A program made the position numbers and the translations under genes. The notes under the pieces are model-generated. The model was not told where the DNA came from. It did no database searches and saw nothing but the letters and a program-made list of their open reading frames with translations. Shown here piece after piece: positions 1 to 12,800 of a stretch of DNA of 64,000 nt; position 1 is the first letter of the stretch; each line of letters opens with the position of its first letter. The DNA is from Chrysomallon squamiferum (Eukaryota; Mollusca; Gastropoda; Neomphalida; Peltospiridae). The stretch spans positions 12,139,904-12,203,903 of the forward strand of contig CM022672.1 of assembly GCA_012295275.1 (NCBI GenBank), in the 5' to 3' direction.

Positions 1-72
1 ATTATCTATTAAACAGGAATTTAACAAACATTTATATATGTACTGGTATCAAAATATTTATACATTAAACAA

Positions 73-75
73 TCT

Positions 76-135
<60 letters not shown>

Positions 136-286
136 CATATAATACAGCATGTTTGTATTCTGTAATCAAATAATTATATTTCAAACATGATTTAATGAAG
201 TTTCTGTACTAGTTCTAGTAATAAAATAATTAATATAATTAGATATTAATGTATGCTTACTGGTAATAAAATAATTATGTTTAACA

Positions 287-368
<82 letters not shown>
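73..368. repeat. two (CT)n microsatellites
   Basis: CT/TC dinucleotide runs at 73-133 and 290-368, each with at most one interruption, separated by AT-rich single-copy sequence. Confidence 0.97.
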
Positions 369-371
<3 letters not shown>

Positions 372-1054
372 TTATATATATATATAATTATATATTTGAG
401 TAGTTTAGCATTATGTATGTACCATTAAAATAAACAATAAAAGAATTTCTTTGTTTGTAATATTCATTCTCCCTAGTATTTAATTTAATCTTTCCTGATG
501 TCACACAGCATTAATTCTTGATTAGTTCAGAAAAAAAATATCAACATATGTATTTGTATGCTTCTATATGTATGTTGGATATGCAGTATAGGCAATGAAT
601 AGATTTCCTACAATGTATGTATATATTTGTGGGTTATTGTACGAGTTTGTGGTTAAATATCACTCACAGATTGTGACACTGAAGGTTAGTGCTGTCTGAA
701 GCAATGACAGATAATTATCAGGTAAAGCCAGTCTTTGTGTATTACTCTCAACATGTTAAAAGAAAAACAGAGGGAGAAAAACCTAAAACTTGATTTTTGT
801 TTTAGCTTGTAAACAAAATGTAAGCAGGTTTATTTTATCAGTTAAATGAAAAAGAAAAATACAACAAAATATAAATTACATAGAGACTGAAAACATGATT
901 ATATATATTAGGTGGAAATGGGAGAAAAGAGAATGATACATTCATATATATACATATACACATATATATATATATATACACACATACATACATATATACA
1001 GTCACATACACATACCAACATATTCACATGTATGCCTAAAAACCACATGTATAC

Positions 1055-1093
1055 GCACACACACAAACACACACACACACACACACACACACA

Positions 1094-1170
<77 letters not shown>

Positions 1171-1174
1171 CACA
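1055..1174. repeat. (CA)n microsatellite with AAAC interruptions
   Basis: About 120 bases of CA repeat interrupted by CAAA steps. It produces Thr-His open frames on both strands, which are not genes. Confidence 0.97.
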
Positions 1175-1450
1175 GTTATATAAAAAAAACATACATACAA
1201 ATACCATGATTAATTCTGTTCTATTAATAATATATTATTATTATTATTTAACTGTTGATAAGATATTATATAAGATTTCAATTTGTTTCTCCCCAACATT
1301 AAGTGAGATTATAATACATATAGAAGATAATTTTTTCAACATAAAAGAACAAATAGGATAAGTAACAAAGTTTTACATCAAAATAAACACATATGTTGGT
1401 ATGTGTTTAAAAAATAATAATAATAAAAAAAATAAAATAAAATATAATCA

Positions 1451-1477
1451 AATAAATAATTAAATAAATAAATAAAA

Positions 1478-1512
<35 letters not shown>

Positions 1513-1514
1513 AT
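1451..1514. repeat. (AAAT)n microsatellite
   Basis: An AAAT tetranucleotide run with minor slippage variants. Confidence 0.95.
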
Positions 1515-2050
1515 CAGAAACCATAAATGAGATAATCTCATTTACTGCTGGGGGTAAGATAAAACCTGAAATCTCATATAACATCTTATTTACAGAGATA
1601 TAAAGAATTAATTATTTAACTGTATATCATAATAACACATTACATAACTGTCTTTTCTTATCTGTCATTTGCTTTCATTAAAACCCCATTATTTTCACTA
1701 ATTACTAGTAAACAATGGAGAACTATATTATTTAGACTTTTAAAGGGTAGTATATAGTTTCTCTGTTATTGCTGTTATTATTTATTATTATTACTATCAT
1801 CATCATAATTATCATTATTTCAGTGCATTATCATTATCATCATTATGATATTACATTACATTATTTAATATTTATCATTACAGTCATGTTTATTATTTAT
1901 TTATTTATTTATTTATTACTATGAACTTAACAGAACATTTTACAAAGTGTCAGCTAAAAGTTAAAGTTTCATTATTATTAATGTTTATTAATTTTTAATC
2001 AGGCATGCTCTTATGAACCTAATTTTTTTATATAAAATAATTCATTTGGG

Positions 2051-2076
2051 TAATAATAATAATAATAATAATAATA

Positions 2077-2108
<32 letters not shown>
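2051..2108. repeat. (TAA)n/(ATT)n self-complementary tract
   Basis: About nine TAA units run directly into about ten ATT units, so the two halves are reverse complements and can fold on themselves. Confidence 0.9.
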
Positions 2109-2111
<3 letters not shown>

Positions 2112-2164
2112 ACTTAACAGAATGTATATGATTCTGCTATTTAATAGAATACAATCAAGTTTGG

Positions 2165-2730
2165 TTAATCTTGTTATTATTATGACTGTTGTTGTTGTTA
2201 CTAACAAAACACTATTAAATCTGGTATTTAACAGAAAACAATTAATTTGTTTTGTAACAAAATGCCATTAAAATCGATATTTAATAGAAAACAATTGGTC
2301 TGGGTACATAAAAGCACTTTGTTAATTTTGATGATAAACAGAACACCATTAATGAAGTATTTATTAGGAAACCATCAATTTGTTGTTTTTTTATTTTTTT
2401 TTTTATACCATTAGCTGGGGTATTTAACAGAATAACATTAATTTGGGGTTTTATCAGTGACACGTTTGCTAATCAACACAACACATTCTATTTTGGTAAT
2501 TAACAGAATACCATTAATTTTGGTTTAAACAGAACACCAATGGTATGGTTTTTAAACTGAATACCATTAATTGTGGTATTAAACAGCACACAGTTAGTAT
2601 GGTATTTAGAAGAACACAACTACTGTTTAAAAGAAACTGTTAATGTAGGCACTTAAACAGAACTCCCAGTAATTTGACTGTATATCTTCATTTCATTAAT
2701 TTTGATTTTTAACAGAGCACCATTAATTTT
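2165..2730. repeat. degenerate minisatellite, TTTAACAGAAnACCATTAAT type
   Basis: A core close to GTATTTAACAGAACACCATT, usually followed by AATTTGG, recurs roughly every 30-60 bases with heavy divergence. Confidence 0.6.
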
Positions 2731-3239
2731 GCTGATCTACATAAATTAATATACGAACACTTAAAGCTGAATTTCATGCACTCTTCTCTAATATACTGGC
2801 ACTGATGTGGAAATACCATAAACTTTTATGCCTGTACTTAAAAGCACATTTCCAGGTGATTTATTTGGAGCTGCTGCTATAATTAATTGAGTTCTTTGAT
2901 ACAACAATGAGAGTGAAAAGTAATGACTCTTATTTGGGTTCTGTTAAGAAACGTTGTTTTGCTTTACACAAAAATGAATTATCACCTACTATTTCTAAAA
3001 TACCATTGACAAATCAATAAAAACAGTTTAAAATATCACTGTATACTCAGTTTCAAGAATATCAATTACTAACTGTACTTTGTGTTAGATTTTTAAATTA
3101 CTATCAAAATATCAGTGCAAAATGAATTGCTTACAAAATTTCTAAAATGTGAGCCAGTTCTAAATTTGTAGACTACTAATCAGTTAAAATTCGACAGTAC
3201 TGCTTGTCTAATCCTTACTTATTATTTACCTATGTATTG

Positions 3240-3740
3240 ACTCTATGAATATATACCATCCCATTCATTATAATAATCCATATTTATCACTTGTTACATT
3301 ATCACATACCATATTTATCACATGGCACATTATAAAACATACATGAAATTTGTTATATGCCACATTAAAATACCCTGTGCTCATCATATTATTATCACCT
3401 TTATATTTATTATATTCTATATCATCAATCAACATCTTATTTTATCCTATAATGTATCACATCACTCATTTATCATATACCAAGTCAACATATTTGATAT
3501 TTATAATACCCATATTGATCATGCTATATTACCTTACATCAAAGTAAATTAGCATATTACATATTTATCATACCTATAATTATTATATGCCATGTTATCA
3601 TATACCAAATTAACATATTATATATAAATTTTTCCCCATACATGCCAACTTATTATATCCCATACTTATCATAACCCACATTTGTAACATGCCATATTAT
3701 CATACACTAAATTAACATACCCTGTATTTGCAACATTCTA
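3240..3740. repeat. degenerate CATATTTATCATATGCCA repeats
   Basis: Variants of CATATTTATCA and ATGCCACATTA alternate through this interval at irregular 20-40 base spacing. Frames 3322-3552 and 3350-3547 come from this repeat. Confidence 0.5.
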
Positions 3741-4077
3741 TAAGATTACCAGCAACTGCCAGTGATGTGATATTACTGTAATAATTATTCTTTCATGATG
3801 AAAGACAATAAAGGTATAGGATACATTTATATTATGCAGTCACTCAGTACATCACAGGTATTTTATTACCATTACAATTACATGCTATAAGTCATCAAAA
3901 CAATGTAAAACTTTTTATACATAACTATATTGCATGAAAAGGTGTAGAGTTTGAGGAAAAAAAAATAATAATAAAAAATTTAATAAAGAATATATTGATC
4001 TGATGCTGTTATTATTTAATACACTAGGAAAAATGGAAAGAAAAAAACCATCAAAGTTCCTGTAAAATCTACTGTGA

Positions 4078-4138
<61 letters not shown>

Positions 4139-4356
4139 TAAAATACTGGAGACTTGCATAAATAAAAAGAGTAACAAGCTTGTATAAAAGCAACATTATT
4201 TATTGCATTGTGCACAGTAAAAAAAATGTGAGTTTGTGTATGTGTGTGTGTATAGGTAATGGGTATACATATATATATATATATGCATGCATACATACAT
4301 ACACACATACATACATACATACATACATACATACATACATACTAATAATATAGTTG

Positions 4357-4393
<37 letters not shown>
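4078..4393. repeat. compound ATT, AT, ATAC and GT microsatellites
   Basis: ATT run 4078-4139, AT run about 4267-4284, ATAC run about 4290-4341 and GT run about 4354-4393. Confidence 0.93.
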
Positions 4394-4395
<2 letters not shown>

Positions 4396-4954
4396 ATGTA
4401 TATATGTATATGGAGTTATCTATTACACTGTATTATTAAGCATAATGGGAATTTCCAAAAAATTAAACTATTTTTAAAAAAAAGTCCTAATAATATGTTA
4501 TAAGTTAATAAATTATTGTTTAACACCCTAGTGCCATATCAGATACATATAACATATTCAATATTTGACATGTCAGTGCAGGATTATGAATCAATATTAA
4601 GGATAAATTTTCTCCAGTAAGTCCATGCAGTCTCATTAACCAACATATTTTTTACAATTACCAAACTGATTTCTTTACAGTTTATTGATTTAATACAGCC
4701 ACATAATACGAGCTAATATATTTTTCATTTGGTGCTTTAATAGATATATACATATTTTTTGTATTTTGCTTGATAAAGGTTCACAGTAAACTATGCTATT
4801 ATGTTTTATATTTTCTTACATTCCTTTTGTCTGCGCTAATTCTTATAATGCTTCATATAATATTTGTGTAGTAAATTTTGCTAATAATTCATATAATTAT
4901 GTTGGTTAAATGTTAATAATTTTGATTATAATCCACACATTGATAAAACTCAGT

Positions 4955-5230
4955 AATGATCCAGAAACTAGTCAAACTTCAGTGGTAAATTTTGGTAATG
5001 ATCCATATATTGGTCAAACATTATTGGTAAATTTTGGTAATGATCCAAACATTGGTCAAATGGAAATGGTAAATTTAGTAATGATCCATATTTGGTCAAA
5101 CTTTATTGGTTAACTTTTATTACAATTTGTACAGTCATTTTGTTAATGATCCATATATTAGTCACAATTCAGAAGAAAATGTTGCTAGTTATTCACACAT
5201 CAGTCAAATATCAGTGGTACATTTTTATAA
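4955..5230. repeat. 42-bp minisatellite
   Basis: Units starting AATGATCC begin at 4955, 4997, 5039 and 5080 (spacing 42, 42, 41), with more divergent copies near 5145 and 5190. Because 42 is divisible by three, a short open frame with NDPxxGQ motifs results. I regard it as non-coding. Confidence 0.85.
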
Positions 5231-5517
5231 TTATTATAATCTGATAATCATAAATACTGCTAATGATCTGATGATTACTGAAATTTAGCTAATGCTGTAC
5301 ATATTGCTCAAACTGTTGGTCTGTGTTTGCATTATAAAATGGTGAGTTATTTTGTTTTCACTTGATAAAATAATAATGCCAGTTTGAAAACAAGGGTAAC
5401 TACGTTCATTAGTGATTTTGTCATATAAAAGAAGATGTTCTGTTTCATGTGACTAACACAATTATAATTATCAGTAATATCAGGTAAAGGCAGATACATA
5501 CAGAACAATAAACACAG

Positions 5518-5520
<3 letters not shown>

Positions 5521-5559
<39 letters not shown>

Positions 5560-5720
5560 CCATATACCTGTTGTATCACACATGTACTGATGTAGGTTTA
5601 AATATATATTATATGTACTTACTTGTCCTGACTGGGTCAGCAGGAAGTTTTCTTCTTATTAAAAGCAGAATGACAAACAGCACCAGTGGAATAAAAAGCT
5701 CAAAGAGAACGACAAACTGA

Positions 5721-5764
<44 letters not shown>

Positions 5765-5842
5765 TAATAATAATAATAAAATGGTCATAATAATAATAAC
5801 AACAACAATAAATATTAATAAAAGAGAAAAAGTAATTTAAAG

Positions 5843-5880
<38 letters not shown>
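5521..5880. repeat. CA, AAT and AT microsatellites flanking the ABCA2 exon
   Basis: CA run 5521-5559, AAT run about 5721-5780 beginning immediately beside the ABCA2 acceptor, and AT run about 5848-5878. Confidence 0.92.
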
Positions 5881-5882
<2 letters not shown>

Positions 5883-8644
5883 TATTATATACAATTTTAA
5901 ATTCAGTCATAAAATAAGAAACTCACTTTATTATTAATAACAATATGGAAGTAGTAATTTATATATTTGTGTAAAGTCATATATAGAAATTAGATCAAAA
6001 TAAATATATTTAATATCAAAACCTTTTGAAATAGTTTGAAAGAAGATTTAAATTCAAGGATTATAAAACAGATATAAAATCACACAAATACATATATGTA
6101 TACATTTACATATACATCTACATTTACACATCAACAACACCCATTATATATCCAAATCACATAAATATGCATATATCTATACCTGTATAGACACATACTG
6201 TATATAAATATATGTGTATTATCTGATATTGTGTATTTAACATATATTTAATTAATTAGATTTTTTCAGAATATAAAAACATATATTCACCTGCAGACCA
6301 CACACACACACACATACACATACACATACAGACACATACATGTACATGTACATGTACATACATACACATGTAAACATTTTGAATATAACAATGGTGTTTC
6401 TAACCTCAGGTTTCTAAACCACTGAAAACAGCACATAAACCTTATAAAATTACAATATATTTTGCAAAACCTGTGTAAATATTCAGTGCTTTTATATTTT
6501 TAATTATTTACTCTCTTCACATATTTCACCTACTGTGTAAAATGTGGGACGGTTCTTGTATGATTATTAACCTTCAGAATATCTGGGGCACATCCACTGG
6601 GGACAGTCAGTTTGCAGTAAATCATGGGAAGATCCAGAAATTGAGAAAGTGGGGGAGAGGAACAGTCAAACTCTGGTATATCAGGGGTAGGTCCAGGAAG
6701 GGGTACATTGAAACTGGTACATCAGGGACTCTTCTAGACATTCAGAAAGGGGGGCCTCAAACTATTATTTACTCAATGGCAAATCCAGAAGATCAGAAAT
6801 GATGGTACAATTAATCATTGATATACTGAAGGCAGATTAAGGGACCACCAAATAACACAAAGGTATATGAAGTAAAGCTCCAGAAATGCAGAAAGGGAGA
6901 CAGAACCAAACTTCAAATATAAAAGGCAAATTTGGAAAGCATAAACAAATGGTGCTATATTAAAAGCTAGTTGATCGAGGAATTCAGAAACGTGGAAACA
7001 AATTATAGTATATGAAGACAAGTAATTAGTAAAAACAAATACATAAGGTCATAGCAGAGGTGTCCTACTTAAAACACACACATGTTATAAAGTTTATTTC
7101 AGAGAACAATTAAAACAACAGTGGGTTACTACTGTGCAAACAGATCAATGTGATGTGCAAGCAGTGAAAAGAAAATAGGATTAGGAAAACTTGACATACA
7201 TGCTTGCCTCCTAACTTAATTTACAGCCCAGACAGAAATTGCCTGCTCCAGTATTGATTACAGCCAATGATGGCTGAGCCACCAAACACAGCAGCCAGCA
7301 ACAGCAACAACAACAACGGGAGAAATGTTTTTATGTAATGACACATTTTAATCAACAGCATTTACGGTCAGTAACATCAAGCCATTTTTGTTTTCGAAGA
7401 ATAAATTGGTTATTGTCACACACTTGAGTAATAATAATAATGAAATAATGATAATAACATACAAATTTACTTAAGTATCAACAACGACAACAATCATCAT
7501 CATCATAATCATCAAAAAAAATAATAATATTTTTACAAAACATTTTAATAAAAGGTAAAAAAATAAGCTGTCAGCTCTCTATTTACAGTCACCAGTATTA
7601 TTATCATTATATTTTAATCCACATAGCACACAATGGTACATTAAGATAGTGGTAGACTTCATAGAAAACCTTGTAATCAGAATTAAGTAGCCCACTCAAC
7701 GTGACAGTATAAGGTCATTACCAGCTTAATAAAATACTGTCAATAAATTATCTTTGGTGTGAGCAAAATAAGCAACTGACAGGTGACTGATAGCCTGTTT
7801 AAGTATATATATATATATATATAAAAAGCTTTATATGTTTAGGGTTAGGTTACTTTTATTTGATACTACTGAGTAGTTTTAGTCAGATCCAGAAGAGTAC
7901 TCCATACAATTCCTTTTTTTTATTATTTGATTTTTGTTGTTGTTTTTATGTTTTAATAATTGACATCTAAAAATTCAGTGAAATAATTAACAATTTCCAA
8001 CAGGTTGCATATTGTGATAGACACACAGACAAATGAACTGGAATTGAGGCAAAAACAAAAACTTCATAGACAAAAGTATTTATCTTCTAAATTAGACCAT
8101 TAGAATCATACATTTAAAAAAAAAAAATGTTTTAATAAAGCTTTTGTATTTCTTTCCTTTTTTACTACTCAGCCTTTCATTTTTCTTACTGCATTTCTCC
8201 CACTGACATTTACCACCACTCTGACTTCTTCCCCCATTCTGCGTTATTACTTCAGCTGAATAAGATTTATAAACAGCAGTAAGAAGGCTTACAAAACTTT
8301 CTTACAACTATCAAAACTTAACATGTCAAATGTTTATTCATGTATTCAAAAAGAAAAAAAAAACTAACAACAAAACCCATAAAAAAACTTAACATGTCAA
8401 ATGTATTCAGTATTCACTATAAATTTATGATTTACTGGATGCAGTCGTCCATGTTATCAATTATTTATCTGTGATTTTTAAATCTGCATATATGTATGTG
8501 TGTCTGTGTCAGAGTGTGTGTGTGTGTGTGTGTGAATGTATGTATGCATGCAAATGTGTACATATTACACACACACACACATTAATCACCTACCTAATTA
8601 TACTTTGACAGATGTTGACGTGCTACATACATATTATCAAAGTT

Positions 8645-8677
<33 letters not shown>

Positions 8678-9570
8678 TTGTGCTTTTAAATGTCAGCTCT
8701 GAAATTAACTAGATAAATTCCATACCCATGGTGGAATGAATAATCATTAAATCACATATACGTAATTACATGTAAAAAGAAAAAGCCATCTATAATTAAT
8801 GTGTATCGTATAAGAAACCGTTATGGAGCTCACTGGAGGTTTAATGGTATTTATTTGAATTATTTTACCACAAACAATAACCTGTAACATAAACACACAG
8901 CCTTCAGGATAAAGTATAAACCAAAGTTAATGACCACTTAAACGTGTTTGAGCAAGCAAGGATTTCCTTAAGAAGTCAGAAATGTTTTTATATTACTTTA
9001 ACAATATCATAAAATATGGCTGAAAATGTTTTGCTACATCAGCTAAAAGGTAACTTCTTCACCCCATTGTCACTTTGTTGTTTCTGTGAATGCAACATTG
9101 TCCCTTTTGTTTAGAGCAGAGCTCGGTCATGAATACAATATTTCATCATGTGTGTTTATTCTGATTCCCTGCATGGTTGGTAGACATTAATGAAAAGAGA
9201 GAAGGAAACAATTATTATTAGAAAAGTGCAGATCTTTGGTTCTTTGGTCTTTTATTGTAGTGGGTGCATGCTCACTCATGCTTTTTTGTATCTTTTTTTT
9301 TTGTCGTTTTTATCTAATTTTTATACTCTATTCAAGGGACATGCTAAGTATAATCCTATATAATTAAAATAAATTAATATTTTTTTTATAAAATTTGCTG
9401 TTTTTATCCTTTCTTTTTTAAATCTGTGGTCTTATATCATAGGATGTGCTGAATCATATTTACTAAGTTTTTTTATTCTAATTTTTTTTTTTTTTTTTTT
9501 CAGACCTTATTAAGAACAGATGTAATTAAAATACCTGAACAAAAATAGTTTAAAGTTTGTTATTATATTT

Positions 9571-9630
<60 letters not shown>

Positions 9631-10282
9631 ATCACTGCAAACAGTGAAATATATTTCAAAATTTTCTGTCACTGATAAAAAATATGGTTTTTGGGGATGG
9701 AACTATTTTTACTTTTATAAATTAGTTGTTATTTACATTAATATATATTTTTGAATGTTACTTCTTTAATTGCTAACTTTGATCTTAAAAAATAATAATA
9801 ATAATAACAAAAAATCTTTTTTTTTTTTTTAAATTGGAAAACAGTGTTCATTTAATTCTTTTAATTTATTATTTCAATTTTTTTTTTTTTTTTTTTTTGT
9901 AATTTACTTTGTTATACATTGCTATAATCTGTCAGGAGTGGTGAAACTTTTGCATTTCTGAAATCAGAAATATCATCAAATTAACTGAGATATATTTTAA
10001 ATTTCTTTTCCCAGATAAAGTCAAAACTTTTCTTAAACTATTTGTATGACTTAGCACCAGGTTAAACAGACCCCACCCTTGATGTCAACACTCCCAGGTC
10101 AAACAAGGTCACTGTCTTATCATTCACCTGTTTCAAAGTGCATCAAACTCACAAAAATACTGAAGTATAATTAACAAAATTATATATCCCCAGAATGCCA
10201 GAATCTGTATATAAATACCTTTTCAATAAATAGGAGGAAAAGTAATAATAAAGAAAATAAATAAATAATAATAATAATAATA

Positions 10283-10330
<48 letters not shown>

Positions 10331-11197
10331 AATTAAAAGTTTACCTCTTATCAGATAATAAACGTTTACCTTAATGGTACAATTATTTCAAGTGACTGTT
10401 AAAATTTGTAATAGGTATTAGTGGTGATAAATCTTTTTTGATAATAAAGTACAATAACATAATAAGATTCTGATAAAAAGCTAATAAAATGAATTTTCAG
10501 ATAGAAATAATATAGAAAATCCTAAATTAACTGAGGATATTGTTTTACATTACTAAGTATGATTAAATAAATAAATAAAATAAATAAATAAAAACTATCA
10601 TCATCCATTTTTAATCTGTTATATAATCCCACTTGAAAAGTTTATTTCAAAATTTTATAAATAAATATATAAATAAATAAAAATTCTGAAATTACATCAA
10701 AACAAAATGCAATATCTTAATATTGAAACGCTTACTGAAACAAAATAAAAAAATTTAAAAAATTAATTCTTGTGCATATTTTTCATTATCATAAGGGTGT
10801 GGTTAGTTACAGTTTTTAATACTGTCAACATGATGTTGCTATGATTACAGAACTGAGAAAGGTGAGAATGTCATCAGTGTAACAGGTGCATAATTCAATC
10901 TCTTTGTTCATGGTAACAGCCTAGTTACATCAAAACTGGATTTTCCTTGAAATTTTTTTTTTAAAAAGTAAATATAATAAAATAAAAAGATATAATTCTA
11001 TATATTATTCATCTTTAAACTGAAAACCAATATCTGTCATGTATCAAGCAAAATATAGTATCTACATCTGTCATCCATACAATGCATACAACACGTGTGC
11101 AAACAAAATATATACACACAAATGCATTCAGATACATATATACATATATGAAAACTTTTTTCCAAGAAAGAAAAGGCGGCTTATCAGTATTTTAATG

Positions 11198-11243
<46 letters not shown>

Positions 11244-11419
11244 AATATGATAAAAGTAATAAATTAGAAAAAAATTAACTGTATGCCTTATTTACTAATA
11301 CGTTTTCATTATATTTAGTTTATTATGATACAGATTATGAAAGAATTCAAATATATTTTAACATTGCCAGAAAAATGTCACAAATGTAATCTTATTTATT
11401 ATGAAGTTTTTATTTTGTA

Positions 11420-11453
<34 letters not shown>

Positions 11454-12430
11454 CAATTTTTGAAAGTCTAGAAATATTTTAATATGAAAGAGTAACATAA
11501 TTTAACTGTCAGTAATTCAGTTTTTTAGTATGTTTTATTAATAAAAAGTTTATAAATTAATGTAACAAGAGTAATGATGTAAAATAATTTAACTATCAGC
11601 CTCATATACTAATAAATTTGCATTATGCTTTGTTTATTAATACGAACAAATCCAGAAATACTTTAAGGTGATCAACTAATAACATAAAATAAGCTTTCAC
11701 AGATATTTATTAATTAATTAATCATTATAATGCCCTCCAAACAACAAATTACTCAGCAATCATTGTTTGTTTATATATATTTCATGTAAACACATTGCTT
11801 ATATGTGATTGCATTTTGTACTGTCCATTATTACAATTTTGACAAATATAATGATGCATTTGTTGTTTTTTCTTCTGCTGTTCCATGCATCACATATGTG
11901 AAATTACAAAAACTGTCTTTAGTTGTTTTTGAAAAGATATAAAGATTTATGAAAAGAAAAAGAAATATTTGGAAGATTTGTAAAAATATATATATATATA
12001 TATATATTAGAAATAACAACATCTAAATACATTTGATTTAGAATTTTGATGTTAATTACTATATATACAATCTTAATAACTGTAACAACTAACATTTAAA
12101 TTTACATTTCCTTGAGTGATTTAATTTTACAGTGATTGACAACATATTTAGGTGTCAGTTATCTACATGCTCTCTGCCATATTATATAAACTATTGCTAA
12201 GACACACACTGTAGCACAAACACAAAAATAAATTTTCCTTTTGAGTCTACGAAATGAGAATGTAAACAAAGGGAGCGATTTACACTCATTTGAACTACCC
12301 TTCTTTAACATTCATCTTTAAAAACACATCATACACGTAACTGTTGCCATCATATAATACTCACAGGACTTCGTTTCTTTAGCGTAAAGTTTTTCCACAA
12401 GAGTAGTTTGAGCTGGTGAAAAAATCCCAT
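5623..12430 (-). CDS. ABCA2: ABCA2-like ATP-binding cassette transporter, first two coding exons (5' end only)
   Basis: ABCA2 is a full-length ABC transporter of late endosomes and lysosomes linked to sterol and sphingolipid handling. Two exons are visible. Exon A, 12365-12430 (66 nt, 22 codons), starts at ATG 12430 and reads MGFFHQLKLLLWKNF then TLKKRSP before a GTGAGT donor. Exon B, 5623-5716 (94 nt), follows a pyrimidine-A-G acceptor and reads FVVLFELFIPLVLFVILLL then IRRKLPADPVRT before GTAAGT. Joined in phase 0 they give the conserved N-terminal WKN segment, a basic linker and the first transmembrane helix of the ABCA family. The order MGF.HQL.LLLWKN.TLK.RSP and FE.FIPLVLF.ILL fits ABCA2 better than ABCA1, ABCA4 or ABCA7. 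The 66- and 94-nt sizes match my memory of the equivalent vertebrate ABCA exons. The rest of the gene (over 2000 residues expected) lies beyond position 1. Confidence 0.82.
6565..6835. repeat. degenerate minisatellite in ABCA2 intron
   Basis: Imperfect units of about 60-65 bases with elements GGTCCAGAAATTCAGAAAGGGG and CAAACTxTGGTATATCAGGG. The local G content is unusual for this window. Confidence 0.5.
9572..9626. repeat. (CA)n microsatellite
   Basis: An uninterrupted CA run of about 55 bases. Confidence 0.97.
10251..10331. repeat. AAAT/AAT/GAAA compound microsatellite
   Basis: Short AAAT and AAT runs pass into about twelve GAAA units. Confidence 0.95.
11199..11241. repeat. (GT)n microsatellite
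   Basis: An uninterrupted GT run of about 42 bases. Confidence 0.95.
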
Positions 12431-12800
12431 ATTGAATCACGCAACTCGTACCATTGACAGCAATCCGCTGCTGTTATTGAAAATAAATTGCAAAGAGCCA
12501 CAAAAATGACGTGGACTGCTTTTCACTAACTCTGTTAACACACGCACGTCTATAGAACGATTAAGTCTCCATATTAAACAAAAGCGAAAAAAAAACTAGC
12601 TTTCTGCAGTCTCGAACAAAATTCCAATTATTTCATTTTCATCTTCTCTTTCGTGTCCAGCTCCTATTTTCGTTTCTCTACATCTGAGCAGTCAGACATC
12701 ATTATGACGTACAGCTGGTCTAGAAGTCACGTGATGTTGGCAGTGCGCCTTTCCATTGGAGCAAAATGGAAATGCTAAAAATAAAAGGTAACTTCCACGT
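12431..12800 (-). promoter_or_regulatory. candidate ABCA2 5'UTR and promoter
   Basis: This segment directly upstream of the ABCA2 ATG is visibly less AT-rich than its surroundings and free of simple repeats. It contains a CRE half-site TGACGT (12705-12710), an E-box CACGTG within GTCACGTGAT (12726-12735) and an inverted CCAAT box (ATTGG, 12755-12759), about 275-330 bases from the start codon. The ten bases around the E-box differ at one position from the CLEAR consensus bound by TFEB (GTCACGTGAC). The sites are seen; promoter activity and TFEB control are inference. Confidence 0.5.

Larger units (their letters stand above)
1..5622 (-). other. ABCA2 intron 3 (partial), repeat-filled
   Basis: This stretch lies downstream (minus strand) of the 94-nt ABCA2-like exon and runs off the window edge. 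I searched it for the next ABCA2 exon, which should carry a motif close to YTAxPLxSAG, and did not find it. It holds CT, CA, AAAT and ATT microsatellites and three degenerate minisatellite tracts. Open frames here are simple-repeat translations. Intron assignment is inference from the flanking exon. Confidence 0.5.
5717..12364 (-). other. ABCA2 intron between the first two coding exons
   Basis: A 6.6 kb intron bounded by the donor next to 12365 and the acceptor next to 5716. It holds AT, CA, GT, GAAA and poly(T) tracts and a degenerate minisatellite at about 6565-6835. I see no further coding exon on either strand. The open frames at 6542-6802 and 6815-7021 fall on that minisatellite. Confidence 0.6.

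Noticed and set aside
668-695. 28-bp candidate minus-strand microexon with a GTGAGT donor, possibly ABCA2 exon 3
   Set aside because: It lacks the expected YTAxPLxSAG sequence and the size does not match the family. Splice-like sites are frequent in AT-rich DNA.
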